DNA from: an uncultured Alphaproteobacteria bacterium
Lineage (GTDB): Bacteria > Pseudomonadota > Alphaproteobacteria > Caulobacterales > Aquidulcibacteraceae
Direction of reading: 5' to 3'
NCBI GenBank assembly: GCA_902826335.1
Contig: CADEEL010000026.1
Location: 1 to 43,672, forward strand
Length of the DNA stretch: 43,672 nucleotides
Shown here: in pieces, positions 24,312 to 32,983 of the stretch
Layout: each line of letters begins with the position of its first letter
How positions within the stretch are numbered: the stretch's first letter is position 1
The notes under the pieces: generated by a model
Database searches by the model: none
What the model was told of the DNA's origin: nothing
Seen by the model: only the letters and a program-made list of their open reading frames with translations
Program-made: the position numbers and the translations under genes

Positions 24312-25583
24312 ATGAACCATTTCGACTACAAGTCTGGAACGCTGCACTGCGAGGACGTGTCACTGGCCGCCCTGGCCGCCTCCGTCGGCACACCCGCCTA
24401 CGTCTATTCGACGGCGACGCTCGCGCACCACATCGCCGTCTTTCGCGCCGCGCTGGCGCCCTTAACGCCGCTGATCGCCTTCGCCGTCAAAGCCAACGCC
24501 AACATCGCGGTGCTGGCGACGCTCGCCGCGCACGGCGCGGGCGCCGACACGGTCTCGGCCGGTGAAATCAAACGCGCGCTGCGCGCGGGCGTACCCGCGG
24601 ACAAAATCGTCTTCTCCGGCGTCGGCAAGACACAAGATGAACTCGACTTCGCGCTGGCCGAGCGCATCGGACAAATCAATGTGGAATCGCGCGCGGAACT
24701 CGACATGATCGAAGCGTGCGCGGCGCGCATCGGCGTTCGCGCGCCGATCGCCTTGCGCGTCAATCCGGATGTCGCCGCGGGCGGCCACGACAAAATCTCG
24801 ACCGGGGGCGCGGAAGCCAAGTTCGGCATTGGCGTTGAGGAAACCCGCGCGCTTTACCGTCGCCTGTGCGCGCACGCGCACATCGCGCCGCGCGGCCTGG
24901 CCATTCACATCGGCAGCCAAATCAAGGCTCTGGCGCCGTTGGAGCGCGCCTTCACGATCATGCGCGATCTTATCGTCGACCTGCGCGCCGAGGGCTTATC
25001 GGTTCCGTTCGTGGACCTCGGGGGCGGGCTTGGCGCGCCCTATTTCAACGAGCCCGATCCACCCGCGCCAAGTGATTACGGCGCGCTGGTGAAACGCATC
25101 TTCGCGGGCCTCGACATCGGCTTCATTTTCGAGCCAGGCCGCCTGATCGCGGCGAACGCTGGCCTTCTGCTCGCGCGCGTCATCCGCGTTCAGGAGCGAC
25201 CCACACGCCGCATTCTCGTTCTGGACGCTGGCATGAACGACCTCGTGCGGCCGGCCATCTATGACGCGTTTCATGAAGTCCGCCCCGTAACTGAACCCGG
25301 CCCAGAAGCGCCGCGCAAACCCGTCGATATCGTGGGGCCGATCTGCGAAACCGGCGATACATTCGCCCGCGCGCGCGCGACGCCGCCGCTCGGCGCGGGC
25401 GATCTCGTCGCGATCATGACGGCGGGCGCCTATGGCGCCGTCATGGCGTCCACCTACAACGCCCGCGACCTCGTTCCCGAAATTCTGGTCAGCGGCGACA
25501 CATTTGAGGTCGTACGGCGGCGATGGACCGTGGATGAACAAATCGGCCTTGAACGGGCGCCGGCCTGGGTGACTGCTTCCTAA
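24312..25583 (+). CDS. lysA: Diaminopimelate decarboxylase
   Basis: The 423-residue PLP enzyme converts meso-diaminopimelate to lysine, the last step of the pathway. Lys60 in FAVKANANIAVLATL binds PLP; GADTVSAGEIKRALRAG, HIGSQIKALAPLERA, the glycine-rich FVDLGGGLGAPY and the C-terminal GPICETGDTFARAR and MTAGAYGAVMAS contribute to the PLP phosphate and substrate sites. Length is normal. It probably shares transcripts with argH and the small lipoprotein, despite the hairpins between them. Confidence 0.97.
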   Translation: MNHFDYKSGTLHCEDVSLAALAASVGTPAYVYSTATLAHHIAVFRAALAPLTPLIAFAVKANANIAVLATLAAHGAGADTVSAGEIKRALRAGVPADKIVFSGVGKTQDELDFALAERIGQINVESRAELDMIEACAARIGVRAPIALRVNPDVAAGGHDKISTGGAEAKFGIGVEETRALYRRLCAHAHIAPRGLAIHIGSQIKALAPLERAFTIMRDLIVDLRAEGLSVPFVDLGGGLGAPYFNEPDPPAPSDYGALVKRIFAGLDIGFIFEPGRLIAANAGLLLARVIRVQERPTRRILVLDAGMNDLVRPAIYDAFHEVRPVTEPGPEAPRKPVDIVGPICETGDTFARARATPPLGAGDLVAIMTAGAYGAVMASTYNARDLVPEILVSGDTFEVVRRRWTVDEQIGLERAPAWVTAS

Positions 25584-25631
25584 CGCGCCCAGTCGTGGCG
25601 GGACCTGCACTCCGCTGCTAGAGTTTTTTGA

Positions 25632-28184
25632 ATGAACCACGCGGACGCTCTCGCCCAGCTGGCGCGCGAAACTAAGCGTGCGCGCGCCGCGCTTGGGCGC
25701 GAACGCGTGCTGCGCGCGGCCTTGGCGCCCTTCGTGGCGACGGCAGTCTGGGCCGCGGTCGCGCTCGCCGGCGGGCTCGATCGGCTGGCGCCATTGGCGC
25801 AAAGCCTCGCGGCGGCGGCCGCGCTCGCGGCGTTGTGCTGGCTCCTTGCGCGCGCCGCGCGGCGCTGGCGGACGCCGACGGATGGCGAAGCGCGCACGCG
25901 CCTTGCGCTCGATTCCAATCTCGACCTCGCCGCCTTCGACGCCCTGGATGATCGGCCCACACGCCTCGACCAAGCGGGCCTCGCCCTATGGCGCACCGAA
26001 CAGGCGCGCGCGGCGGAACGCGCCGGCGCGGCGCGGGCGCGCGCGCCACGCTACCAACTCAACGCCATCGATCCCTACCGGCTGCGCTACATAGCCATCG
26101 CCGCCCTTATCGGCGCCGCCATGTTGGCCGGCGCGCTGGCGCCGGAGCGCTTGGCGCGCGCCTTCCTGCCGGACCCGGGCCCGATGCTGGGCGACGGCCC
26201 ATTCGCCGTCGAAGCCTGGCTGACGCCGGCTGACTATATCGAAGCCGCGCCCATTTCACTGAGCGATCGCCTGGGCGAGCGCATCGCCGCGCCGCCGCGC
26301 GCGGAGGCGACCGTGCGAGTCACCGGTCCCGTGGGGGCGCCGCACCTTGTGTTCGAAGCGCGCGGCGGTGCGCGGCGCTCGGTCCGATTCAGACGTGCGC
26401 CCGATGGCGCCTACGAAGCGCGCCTCGCACTCGCCGAGGCCGGAACATTGCGCGTCGTGCGCTTTCACACACGCGCGCGCTGGACAATCGCACCGGCCGC
26501 CGATCGCGCGCCGACGATCGCGTTCACCGCGCCGGTTGCGTTTCAGCCGCGCGAGCGGGCCGACATCGCCTGGCGCGCCGAGGATGATTTTGGCGTGCGC
26601 GCGCTTATGCTCCGCGCCACGCCGATTGCGCCGCCGCCGGGCCTTGTCGGCGCCGCGCCAGCCGAAACGCCGCTGGAAACACCCGCCGGAGACCCGCACA
26701 CCGCGCAAGGGCGCATCGCGCTCGATCTCGCCGATCATCCCTATGCCGGCATGGAAGTTGAGCTGCGCCTCGTCGCGCGCGACGCCATCGGCCAGGAAGG
26801 CGTCAGCGCACCCCAACGCGTGACCTTGCCAGAGCGCGTGTTTTTGCAACCTCTAGCGCGCGCGGCGCTCGAAATCCGGCGCATGGTGCTGTGGGAGCGG
26901 CGCGCGTATGCGCCCGCACGCGCCGCGCCCGGCGGCCCCGCAACGATGGCGGCGGGCGACATCCTCACCGGAACCGAGCGGATCGCCATCCGCACCGACG
27001 ACCAAGATCCCCGCCTAGAGCGCGCGCCGCGCGCCATACGCCGCGCCGCGCACTTCATCACGGCGCTGACCATGGCGCCAAGCGACGGGTATTTCGGCGA
27101 CTACGCCGTATTTCTTGGCTTTCGCGCCGCGCACGCCGCGCTCACCGGCGCGCGCGAGATCGAAGATACGAATTTCGCGGCGGACTTATTGTGGCGCACG
27201 GCGCTGCGCGCCGAGTTCGGCGGCGCGGCGGACGCCCGGCGAACGCTAGAACTCGCGCAGCAGGCGCTCAATGACGCCTTGGCCAACGGCGCCTCGCCGG
27301 AACGCATCCGCCAATTGAGCGAGGCGCTGCGCGCGGCGATGGACAATTATTTGCGTGCGCTGGTCCAGGAAGCGATGCGCCGCGGCGATCGGCAAACGCG
27401 AGAAGACACCGAGGACCAAACAGAGTTCACACAGGCCGATCTGCAGCGCCTGCTCAGCGAAATCGAGCGCTTGTCCCGCGAAGGCCGGCAGGCCGAGGCC
27501 CAGGCGCTGCTCCAACAACTCACCAGCTTGCTGCAAAACCTCGATGTGCAGCTTGCGCAGGGATCGCGCGGTGAAGGCGGCGAGAGCGGCGAAGAGGGCG
27601 AGCCCAATCCGCTGGAGGAGAGCCTCGATCAATTGTCCGGCGCCATGGGCGCGCAGCGCGAACTGAACGATCAGACCGAAGCGCGGCGTCAAGGCGGGCA
27701 GGGCGGTGGGCGAGACGGCCAAGGCCTCTCCGATCGCCAGGGCGCAATTCGCCGCCAACTCGAAGCCGCGCGTCGCGAGGCCGGACAGCGCGGCGGCGAG
27801 AGCGGCGAATCGCTGCAATCCGCCGAACAGGCCATGCGCGCGGCTGAAAACGCGTTGCAAGGGAATGATCTGGAAGCGGCGCGCGCCGCGCAAGATCGCG
27901 CGCTCGCGGGCCTACGCGACGGCGCCGCGGCCTTGGCGCGTGAGATGGCGGAGCAAGATCGACGTGATGGCGAGGCCGAGCCCGGCCGGGGCGAGCGCGA
28001 TCCGCTTGGCCGCGCGCAAGGCGGGCTCGGTGATGCGGGCGACACGCGCGTGCCCAGCCAATCCGAGCGAGCGCGCGCCCACGATATTCTCGATGAACTG
28101 CGCCGCCGCGCCCAGGACGCGCGCCGCCCGCAAGCCGAGCGCGACTATCTGCGCCGCTTGCTGGACCGTTTCGCCGGCTCTTGA
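25632..28184 (+). CDS. TIGR02302/DUF4175 large membrane protein
   Basis: The 850-residue protein has three N-terminal hydrophobic segments (about residues 32-50, 56-76 and 150-170), a long extracytoplasmic beta-rich part with VEAWLTPADYIEAAPI and DIAWRAEDDFGVRALMLRA, and a C-terminal half rich in Gln, Glu, Arg and Gly with predicted coiled coil (about 560-830; SLLQNLDVQLAQGSRGEGGE). This is the alphaproteobacterial TIGR02302 family of unknown function, often next to lysA. The terminal AQAL/EARR heptads suggest an assembly or scaffold role at the envelope (inference). The ATG at 25632 follows a weak ribosome-binding site. Confidence 0.88.
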   Translation: MNHADALAQLARETKRARAALGRERVLRAALAPFVATAVWAAVALAGGLDRLAPLAQSLAAAAALAALCWLLARAARRWRTPTDGEARTRLALDSNLDLAAFDALDDRPTRLDQAGLALWRTEQARAAERAGAARARAPRYQLNAIDPYRLRYIAIAALIGAAMLAGALAPERLARAFLPDPGPMLGDGPFAVEAWLTPADYIEAAPISLSDRLGERIAAPPRAEATVRVTGPVGAPHLVFEARGGARRSVRFRRAPDGAYEARLALAEAGTLRVVRFHTRARWTIAPAADRAPTIAFTAPVAFQPRERADIAWRAEDDFGVRALMLRATPIAPPPGLVGAAPAETPLETPAGDPHTAQGRIALDLADHPYAGMEVELRLVARDAIGQEGVSAPQRVTLPERVFLQPLARAALEIRRMVLWERRAYAPARAAPGGPATMAAGDILTGTERIAIRTDDQDPRLERAPRAIRRAAHFITALTMAPSDGYFGDYAVFLGFRAAHAALTGAREIEDTNFAADLLWRTALRAEFGGAADARRTLELAQQALNDALANGASPERIRQLSEALRAAMDNYLRALVQEAMRRGDRQTREDTEDQTEFTQADLQRLLSEIERLSREGRQAEAQALLQQLTSLLQNLDVQLAQGSRGEGGESGEEGEPNPLEESLDQLSGAMGAQRELNDQTEARRQGGQGGGRDGQGLSDRQGAIRRQLEAARREAGQRGGESGESLQSAEQAMRAAENALQGNDLEAARAAQDRALAGLRDGAAALAREMAEQDRRDGEAEPGRGERDPLGRAQGGLGDAGDTRVPSQSERARAHDILDELRRRAQDARRPQAERDYLRRLLDRFAGS

Positions 28185-28215
28185 TCCCGGTAAGTTTCGG
28201 CGCCAGCACAAACCA

Positions 28216-28575
28216 ATGCCGAAAGCGAGCTTTGTTCTCAAGCGCGTCTATGAAGCGCCGGCCGCTGGCGACGGGCGGCGCGTGCTGGTCGATCGTTTGT
28301 GGCCGCGCGGCGTGGCGCGCGCGACCGCCCGCATCGATCTGTGGCTGAAGGACGCCGCGCCCAGCCACGATCTGCGCAAACGATTCCACGGCGCGCCGGA
28401 CTTATGGGACGAGTTTGTCGCAGCCTATGATGCGGAGCTTGCGTCAGACCCAGCGCACACGGCGGCGCTGAACCTCCTTCAGTACGCGGGCGTCACAACT
28501 CTATTGTTCGCCGCGCGCGAGCCGCACCGCAACAACGCCGCGGCGCTGAAAACCTGGCTCGAGGCGCGGCGATAA
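28216..28575 (+). CDS. DUF488 family protein
   Basis: The 119-residue protein fits DUF488: FVLKRVYEAPAAGDGRRVLV, then DRLWPRGVARATARIDLWLK, SHDLRKRFHG and a C-terminal VTTLLFAAREPHRNNAAALK. The family's activity is not established. The ATG at 28216 is preferred to the long overlapping frame, which runs inside the upstream gene. It is 31 bases downstream of the TIGR02302 gene and convergent with hpt. Confidence 0.88.
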   Translation: MPKASFVLKRVYEAPAAGDGRRVLVDRLWPRGVARATARIDLWLKDAAPSHDLRKRFHGAPDLWDEFVAAYDAELASDPAHTAALNLLQYAGVTTLLFAAREPHRNNAAALKTWLEARR

Positions 28576-28580
28576 TCCGG

Positions 28581-29108
28581 TTACGGAGCGGTCAGCGCCG
28601 CGATATAAGGCAGACCGCGCCAGCGCCCCGCATCGTCCATGCCGTAACCGATCAAGAACGCCTCGGGCGCCTCCAAGCCTACAAGATCGACGCCGCCAAC
28701 GGGCGCGGAAGGCTTGCGCACGAAGGCGCACACTTTGGTTTCGAGGGCCCCCTTCGCCGCGATGTGCGCCCGCGCGAAATCGATCGTCCGTCCGCTGTCA
28801 TAAATATCATCCAGAATGAGGGCGCGCCGTCCTTCCACGCTGCGGGAAATGTCCGCGCGCACGACGACACGCCCCGAGCTTTCACGTGCATCGCGGTAAC
28901 TCTCCAGCCACAGGCAATCGAGAACGGGATGTACGCCGCGCCGCGCCAGCGCGCGCATCAGATCGGCGGCGAACGGAAGCGCGCCTTGCAACAGCGCGAT
29001 CACCACCCATTCATCGTCCATGTCGCGCGAAAGCGCATCCGCAAGCGCATCGACGCGCGCCGCGATCATCGCCTCATCAAATAGGATCGTTGCGTCCGGC
29101 TCAGCCAT
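28581..29108 (-). CDS. hpt: Hypoxanthine phosphoribosyltransferase
   Basis: The 175-residue enzyme salvages hypoxanthine (and perhaps guanine) to IMP using PRPP. It shows WVVIALLQGALPFAADLMRA, a flexible-loop region with YRDARESSGRVV, and the PRPP-binding signature RRALILDDIYDSGRTIDFA, where two Asp residues contact the ribose. The C-terminal GYGMDDAGRWRGLPYIAAL is typical. ATG 29106-29108 overlaps the end of the zinc-ribbon gene by 8 bases, so the two are probably one operon. Confidence 0.94.
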   Translation of the reverse strand: MAEPDATILFDEAMIAARVDALADALSRDMDDEWVVIALLQGALPFAADLMRALARRGVHPVLDCLWLESYRDARESSGRVVVRADISRSVEGRRALILDDIYDSGRTIDFARAHIAAKGALETKVCAFVRKPSAPVGGVDLVGLEAPEAFLIGYGMDDAGRWRGLPYIAALTAP

Positions 29109-29949
29109 GCCCCTCGGTCGTGACCGAGGTTTCCAGGCGCAGCCCATCTTCATCCGCCGCCACGGCGTGCGCGGGTCCCAATTCGAGCGGCGCCTGCTCG
29201 GCCGCCTCCTCGCCGGGTGAGCGCGCCATCAGGGCCGGCTCGCCCGCCTCGCCGTAAGCCGCGAACGCCGCTTCGAGATCGACAGCGCCGTCGGGCGGAT
29301 TGGCCACACGCACTTCGAACGGCATGGCGCCGCCCGGCGCGATGGCGCGCCCATCAAGCGCCGCGACCCGCGCATAGACCTCCCGCGCTTCGGAATCACG
29401 CAGGGTGATCCGCAACGGCGGGGCGGTTTTTTCTTCATGGCCGATATTGCGAATTTCGCCGCTCACGAGCAGCACGGGCTCATCGCCATCGAACCCACGC
29501 TCGACCGTGAGCCCGGCGAGCTCCAACCCATACACATTCACTTCAAACCCGAGCGCCGCGAAGGCGCTGGCGGAGCGCGGCCACATCTCGGCCACGTCGT
29601 CCCGGAAGAAGACAGCGCCCGTGGCCGAGGCGGCCAACGCCGCGCCAGTGCCCGCCCAGGCGAAGGCGGCCGCGCGCACGCGCTCCTTGCGCATCCGTTC
29701 ATTCTGCTGGGCGCGGAACCGGGCCGCAGCCGAGGGCGCAGGGCCCGGCGCTGCCGAAGCGGCCTTCCGCATCCGCTCCACCCGCTCCCGGGTGAGGGAG
29801 TCGCCCGCCGGGGCGGCGTCCAAAGTCAAGGCCGGTTCAGCGAACCAGGTATGGCCGCAGGAAGCGCAGCGGACCGTGCGGCCCGCTGGCCCGATGGCGC
29901 CGTCATCCGCATGGTAGCGGGTGAGGCAAGACGCGCAGGTCAGGATCAT
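29101..29949 (-). CDS. MJ0042-type zinc-ribbon membrane protein (DUF3426-like)
   Basis: The 282-residue protein starts with an MJ0042/zinc-ribbon motif, MILTCASCLTRYHADD ... VRCASCGHTWFAEP, with four Cys in two CxxC pairs. A Pro/Ala linker follows, one membrane segment (about 95-115), then a periplasmic domain with VYGLELAGLTVERGF and VLLVSGEIRNIGHEE that resembles the DUF3426 beta-sandwich. Such proteins are frequent alphaproteobacterial neighbours of ftsE and hpt; their role is unknown. It is divergent from ftsE across a 69-base gap. Confidence 0.85.
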   Translation of the reverse strand: MILTCASCLTRYHADDGAIGPAGRTVRCASCGHTWFAEPALTLDAAPAGDSLTRERVERMRKAASAAPGPAPSAAARFRAQQNERMRKERVRAAAFAWAGTGAALAASATGAVFFRDDVAEMWPRSASAFAALGFEVNVYGLELAGLTVERGFDGDEPVLLVSGEIRNIGHEEKTAPPLRITLRDSEAREVYARVAALDGRAIAPGGAMPFEVRVANPPDGAVDLEAAFAAYGEAGEPALMARSPGEEAAEQAPLELGPAHAVAADEDGLRLETSVTTEGHG

Positions 29950-30018
29950 GCTAACGATTTCGCCCTAAGCCCCATGTGATCGCAGATAGTGCGTCGATTC
30001 CGGTGACCTTGTCCAGAA

Positions 30019-30753
30019 ATGGCCGCATCCGAACCCTTAATGAACACTGTGCCGCGTGATGGATTAATCGTCCGTTTCGAGGGCGTGTGGGCCGGCTATG
30101 ACGGCCCGGACGTGCTCGAAGACATGGAATTTGAGCTCGCCGCCGGCGAACTCGCCATCGTGTCCGGCCCTACCGCCGCCGGAAAAACGAGCCTCATCCA
30201 CATGTTGCGCCTCGCCCTGCCGCCCCGGGCGGGCCACGCGACCGTGTTCGGCGAGGATATCGGCCGCTTGCCCGAGGTCCGGCGGGCCAAGCTCAAACGC
30301 CGCATCGGCTACATCGCGGAAGAGCCGGTTTTCGTCGAGGACTGGACCACGTTCGAAAACGTCGCCCTGCCGCTCAAAATGGCCAATCGCCGCCCCGGCG
30401 ATTATGCCGATGATGTGCGCGATCTGCTGGCTTTTGTCGGCATGGCCGAGGCGGAAGAGGAGTTGACGCGCCGCCTGTCCTTCGCGGAGCGGCGGCGTAT
30501 CGCCATCGCGCGCGCGCTGGCCGGAAAACCGGATCTGCTGCTCGCCGATGAGCCGGCGGCCGGCCAGTCCCCCGAGGGCGCGCTGCGCACCTTCAGGCTG
30601 CTCGCTGAAATATGCCGCGTCGGCGCCGGCGTCGTGATCGCCACCCAGAGCGAACACCTTGCCGAGGGATTGGATGCGACGCATTGGCATATTCATCGCG
30701 GCCGCATCGCGCGCGACGACGGCGCCTACGAGCACGCGGAGACTTACTCGTGA
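30019..30753 (+). CDS. ftsE: FtsE-like cell-division ABC ATPase, degenerate motifs
   Basis: The 244-residue protein (237 if it starts at the ATG at 30040) is the ATPase partner of FtsX, which regulates septal murein hydrolysis. Walker A GPTAAGKT (residues 50-57) and Walker B LLLADEP (173-179) are intact. However the Q-loop Gln is replaced (YIAEEPV, about 98-104), the signature LSGGQ is LSFAER (153-158), the D-loop is AGQSPE, and the H-loop His is Gln210 (ATQS). Such losses usually impair hydrolysis. Gene order with ftsX and GTGA overlap support FtsE. The start lacks a strong ribosome-binding site, so the exact ATG is uncertain. Confidence 0.85.
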   Translation: MAASEPLMNTVPRDGLIVRFEGVWAGYDGPDVLEDMEFELAAGELAIVSGPTAAGKTSLIHMLRLALPPRAGHATVFGEDIGRLPEVRRAKLKRRIGYIAEEPVFVEDWTTFENVALPLKMANRRPGDYADDVRDLLAFVGMAEAEEELTRRLSFAERRRIAIARALAGKPDLLLADEPAAGQSPEGALRTFRLLAEICRVGAGVVIATQSEHLAEGLDATHWHIHRGRIARDDGAYEHAETYS

Positions 30754-31604
30754 CTGAAAATGCGCGCGCGCGCTGGGTGTTCTGGGCGATCGCGGCCGCA
30801 TGCTTCGCGGCGGCCGCGGCGGGCCTGCTCGCCCGCGCCGCGCATTACATGGCCGATCGCTGGGCGCACGAGGCCACGGGCGTGGCCATCGTGCGTGTGC
30901 TGGCGAGCGATTCCCCAGAGCAATTGGCCCAAGCCGAACTGGTGATCGCCGCCGCGCCGCCGGTGGCGCGCGCCGATATTGTCACGGCTGAGCGCGCCGC
31001 CGCGCTGCTCGAGGATTGGGGCGGCGGGGAGGTGCGCGCGGCCGATCTGCCGCCGCTGCGCCTCGTGGAAGTGGAATTTGATGTCGATGCGCCCCCAGAT
31101 TCCCCGCAGCGGCTGGAAGCTTATCTGGCGCGCCGCGGCCTCGCCGCTGAAGTGATCGCGCCGGCTGACGTGACCACCCTCGCCACCCGGTCCGCGCAGA
31201 CCATGCGCCGCGCGGCGCTGGCGGGCGCTGCCTTTCTGGCGCTGATGATGGCGGCGATCATTGTCCTTTCGGCGCGTGCGCTCGCGTTGCGCCAGACCCA
31301 ACTCATCACCGCGCTGGCCGATCTTGGCGCCACCGGCGCGGGCGCGGCGCGCAATGTCGGCGATGAGGCGGCCTCGCTTGGCTTGTGGGCCGGGATCGCC
31401 GGCGCTGGCGCGGCCGCGCTGGCCGCGTTTGGCGGCATCTACGTGACGCAACCGAGCGCGGGCGTGCTTGACATCGTCCTGGGCGCGCATTGGCTTGATT
31501 GGATCCCAATCATCGCCACGCCGCTCGCGGCGGCTGCGCTCGCCGCGCTCGGCGCGCGCAGCGCCGCATCCGCGCTCCACGCCCGCGCCGCGAGGCTCGC
31601 GTGA
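30750..31604 (+). CDS. ftsX: FtsX-like division membrane protein
   Basis: The 284-residue protein has the FtsX layout: first membrane segment at about residues 9-28, an extracytoplasmic domain (about 30-150), then three membrane segments (about 153-177, 205-230 and 246-268). FtsX transmits FtsE activity to periplasmic murein hydrolases. The GTG at 30750 overlaps the ftsE stop. The extracytoplasmic domain has VAIVRVLASDSPEQLAQAE and PPLRLVEVEFDVDA, consistent with FtsX. The last 4 bases overlap the ydcF-like gene. Confidence 0.85.
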   Translation: MTENARARWVFWAIAAACFAAAAAGLLARAAHYMADRWAHEATGVAIVRVLASDSPEQLAQAELVIAAAPPVARADIVTAERAAALLEDWGGGEVRAADLPPLRLVEVEFDVDAPPDSPQRLEAYLARRGLAAEVIAPADVTTLATRSAQTMRRAALAGAAFLALMMAAIIVLSARALALRQTQLITALADLGATGAGAARNVGDEAASLGLWAGIAGAGAAALAAFGGIYVTQPSAGVLDIVLGAHWLDWIPIIATPLAAAALAALGARSAASALHARAARLA

Positions 31605-32209
31605 GCTGGGTGCGCGGGGCGTTCGGAGCGACGGTCGGCGCGCTTGTGCTCGCGCTGATGCTCGGCTTCGTCGCGTTTGTCGCCGTTGTGGGCCGCGCGA
31701 CGGCGCCTGATCCACCACCCCGTGCGCACGCGATCGTGGCGCTTACCGGCGGCTCGCAAGAACGCTTGACGACGGGCGTGCGCCTGCTCGCGGAGGGACG
31801 CGCCGAGCGGCTGCTTATTTCCGGCGTCGACCGCGCCGTGCGCGATCATGAATTGTTCGCCGTTATCGATGCGCCCGATCGCCTTGCGGCTTGCTGCATT
31901 GATCTGGGGCGCGCGGCGGAAGACACGTTGGGCAACGCTTCGGAAACCGCGGCCTGGGCGCGCGCGCGCAGCTTTCGGCGCATCATTCTCGTTACGGATG
32001 ATTATCATATGCCGCGCTCGGTCGCCGAAATGCACATCGCGCTGCCTGAAGCCGAAGTCATCCCCTATCCGGTCCGCACGCGTTGGACTCAACGCGGCTT
32101 GTGGCTGCGTGAACCCAGCGTCGCGCTGCGCCTAGGAACAGAATATCTGAAATACATCACGATCCGATTCCGCGAGTTCCTGTTGAGCGGCCCGGCGCCC
32201 GCGCAATGA
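31601..32209 (+). CDS. YdcF family (DUF218) protein
   Basis: The 202-residue protein has a membrane anchor (about residues 8-30) and a DUF218/YdcF domain with IVALTGGSQERLTTGVRLL, RLLISGVD, NASETAAWARARSFRRIIL and TDDYHMPRS, the last a conserved DxxHxxR motif. Related SanA and YdcF proteins act in envelope maintenance; the biochemical activity is unclear. The GTG at 31601 overlaps the ftsX stop and the end overlaps plsC, showing a four-gene operon. Confidence 0.88.
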   Translation: MSWVRGAFGATVGALVLALMLGFVAFVAVVGRATAPDPPPRAHAIVALTGGSQERLTTGVRLLAEGRAERLLISGVDRAVRDHELFAVIDAPDRLAACCIDLGRAAEDTLGNASETAAWARARSFRRIILVTDDYHMPRSVAEMHIALPEAEVIPYPVRTRWTQRGLWLREPSVALRLGTEYLKYITIRFREFLLSGPAPAQ

Positions 32210-32931
32210 TTCTCGTTCGCTCGCTCATCTTCACGATTTACTATTACGCCTCGCTATTGCTGTGCGCCGTGCTTGGCGCGCCGCAAGCGGCGCTCTCGCA
32301 GCGCTGGGCGATGGCCGTTCCGCGCGCCTGGGCGCGCATGACTCTGTTCGGCATGCGTTGGATTTGCGGCGTCAAGCTCGTCATCGAGGGGCGTGAGCAC
32401 ATCCCCACCGGCCCCAGCATCGTGGCGATGAAGCACCTCTCGACGCTTGAGACCATGTTTCCATTCATCATGCTCAAGAACCCGGCTATCGTCATCAAGC
32501 AGGAATTATCGGACATTCCGCTGTTCGGCTGGCACACACAGCGCTGCGGCGCCATTCCGGTCGCGCGCGACACCCACGCCAGCGCGCTCCGGCTCATGCT
32601 GCGCCGCGCCCGTGATGAGATCGCCAAGGGACGAGAAATTTTCATCTTTCCGGAAGGCACGCGCCAGGAGATCGACGCGCCGCCCGATTACAAGCCTGGC
32701 GTCGCCGCACTCTATCGCGATCTCAATGTCGCCGTGACGCCGGTGGCGACCAATACCGGCCTCGTCTGGCCGGCGCGCGGCCTATTGCGTTATCCTGGAA
32801 CGGTCATCGTGCGGTTCTTGCCGCCCATCGCGCCCGGGCTCTCGCGCGCGGACTTCATGCGCCGCCTCGAGGACGACATCGAAACCGCATCCCAGGCCTT
32901 GCTGTCGCCAGAGCGCCGGCGCCGCGCGTAA
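32206..32931 (+). CDS. plsC: 1-acyl-glycerol-3-phosphate acyltransferase
   Basis: The 241-residue enzyme acylates lysophosphatidic acid to phosphatidic acid for phospholipids. An N-terminal membrane segment (about 4-25) precedes the acyltransferase domain. Motif I is AMKHLSTLETM: His plus four residues then Glu instead of the common Asp, a variation I recall in alphaproteobacterial PlsC proteins. The FPEGTRQE motif and VTPVATNTGLVWP are standard. ATGA overlap with the previous gene. Confidence 0.9.
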   Translation: MILVRSLIFTIYYYASLLLCAVLGAPQAALSQRWAMAVPRAWARMTLFGMRWICGVKLVIEGREHIPTGPSIVAMKHLSTLETMFPFIMLKNPAIVIKQELSDIPLFGWHTQRCGAIPVARDTHASALRLMLRRARDEIAKGREIFIFPEGTRQEIDAPPDYKPGVAALYRDLNVAVTPVATNTGLVWPARGLLRYPGTVIVRFLPPIAPGLSRADFMRRLEDDIETASQALLSPERRRRA

Positions 32932-32983
32932 TCGTGCGCGTTGATCAAGGCCGCACGCACCTGTGTAAACTTGACTTGCTCTC

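Noticed and set aside
28579-28584. A further GTAACC on the minus strand
   Set aside because: Sixteen bases later the sequence is TCGA, not CG(T/A)A, and no gene starts downstream on that strand.
28644-28649. GTAACC on the plus strand within hpt
   Set aside because: No matching -10 at 16 bases and it lies inside a gene antisense to it.
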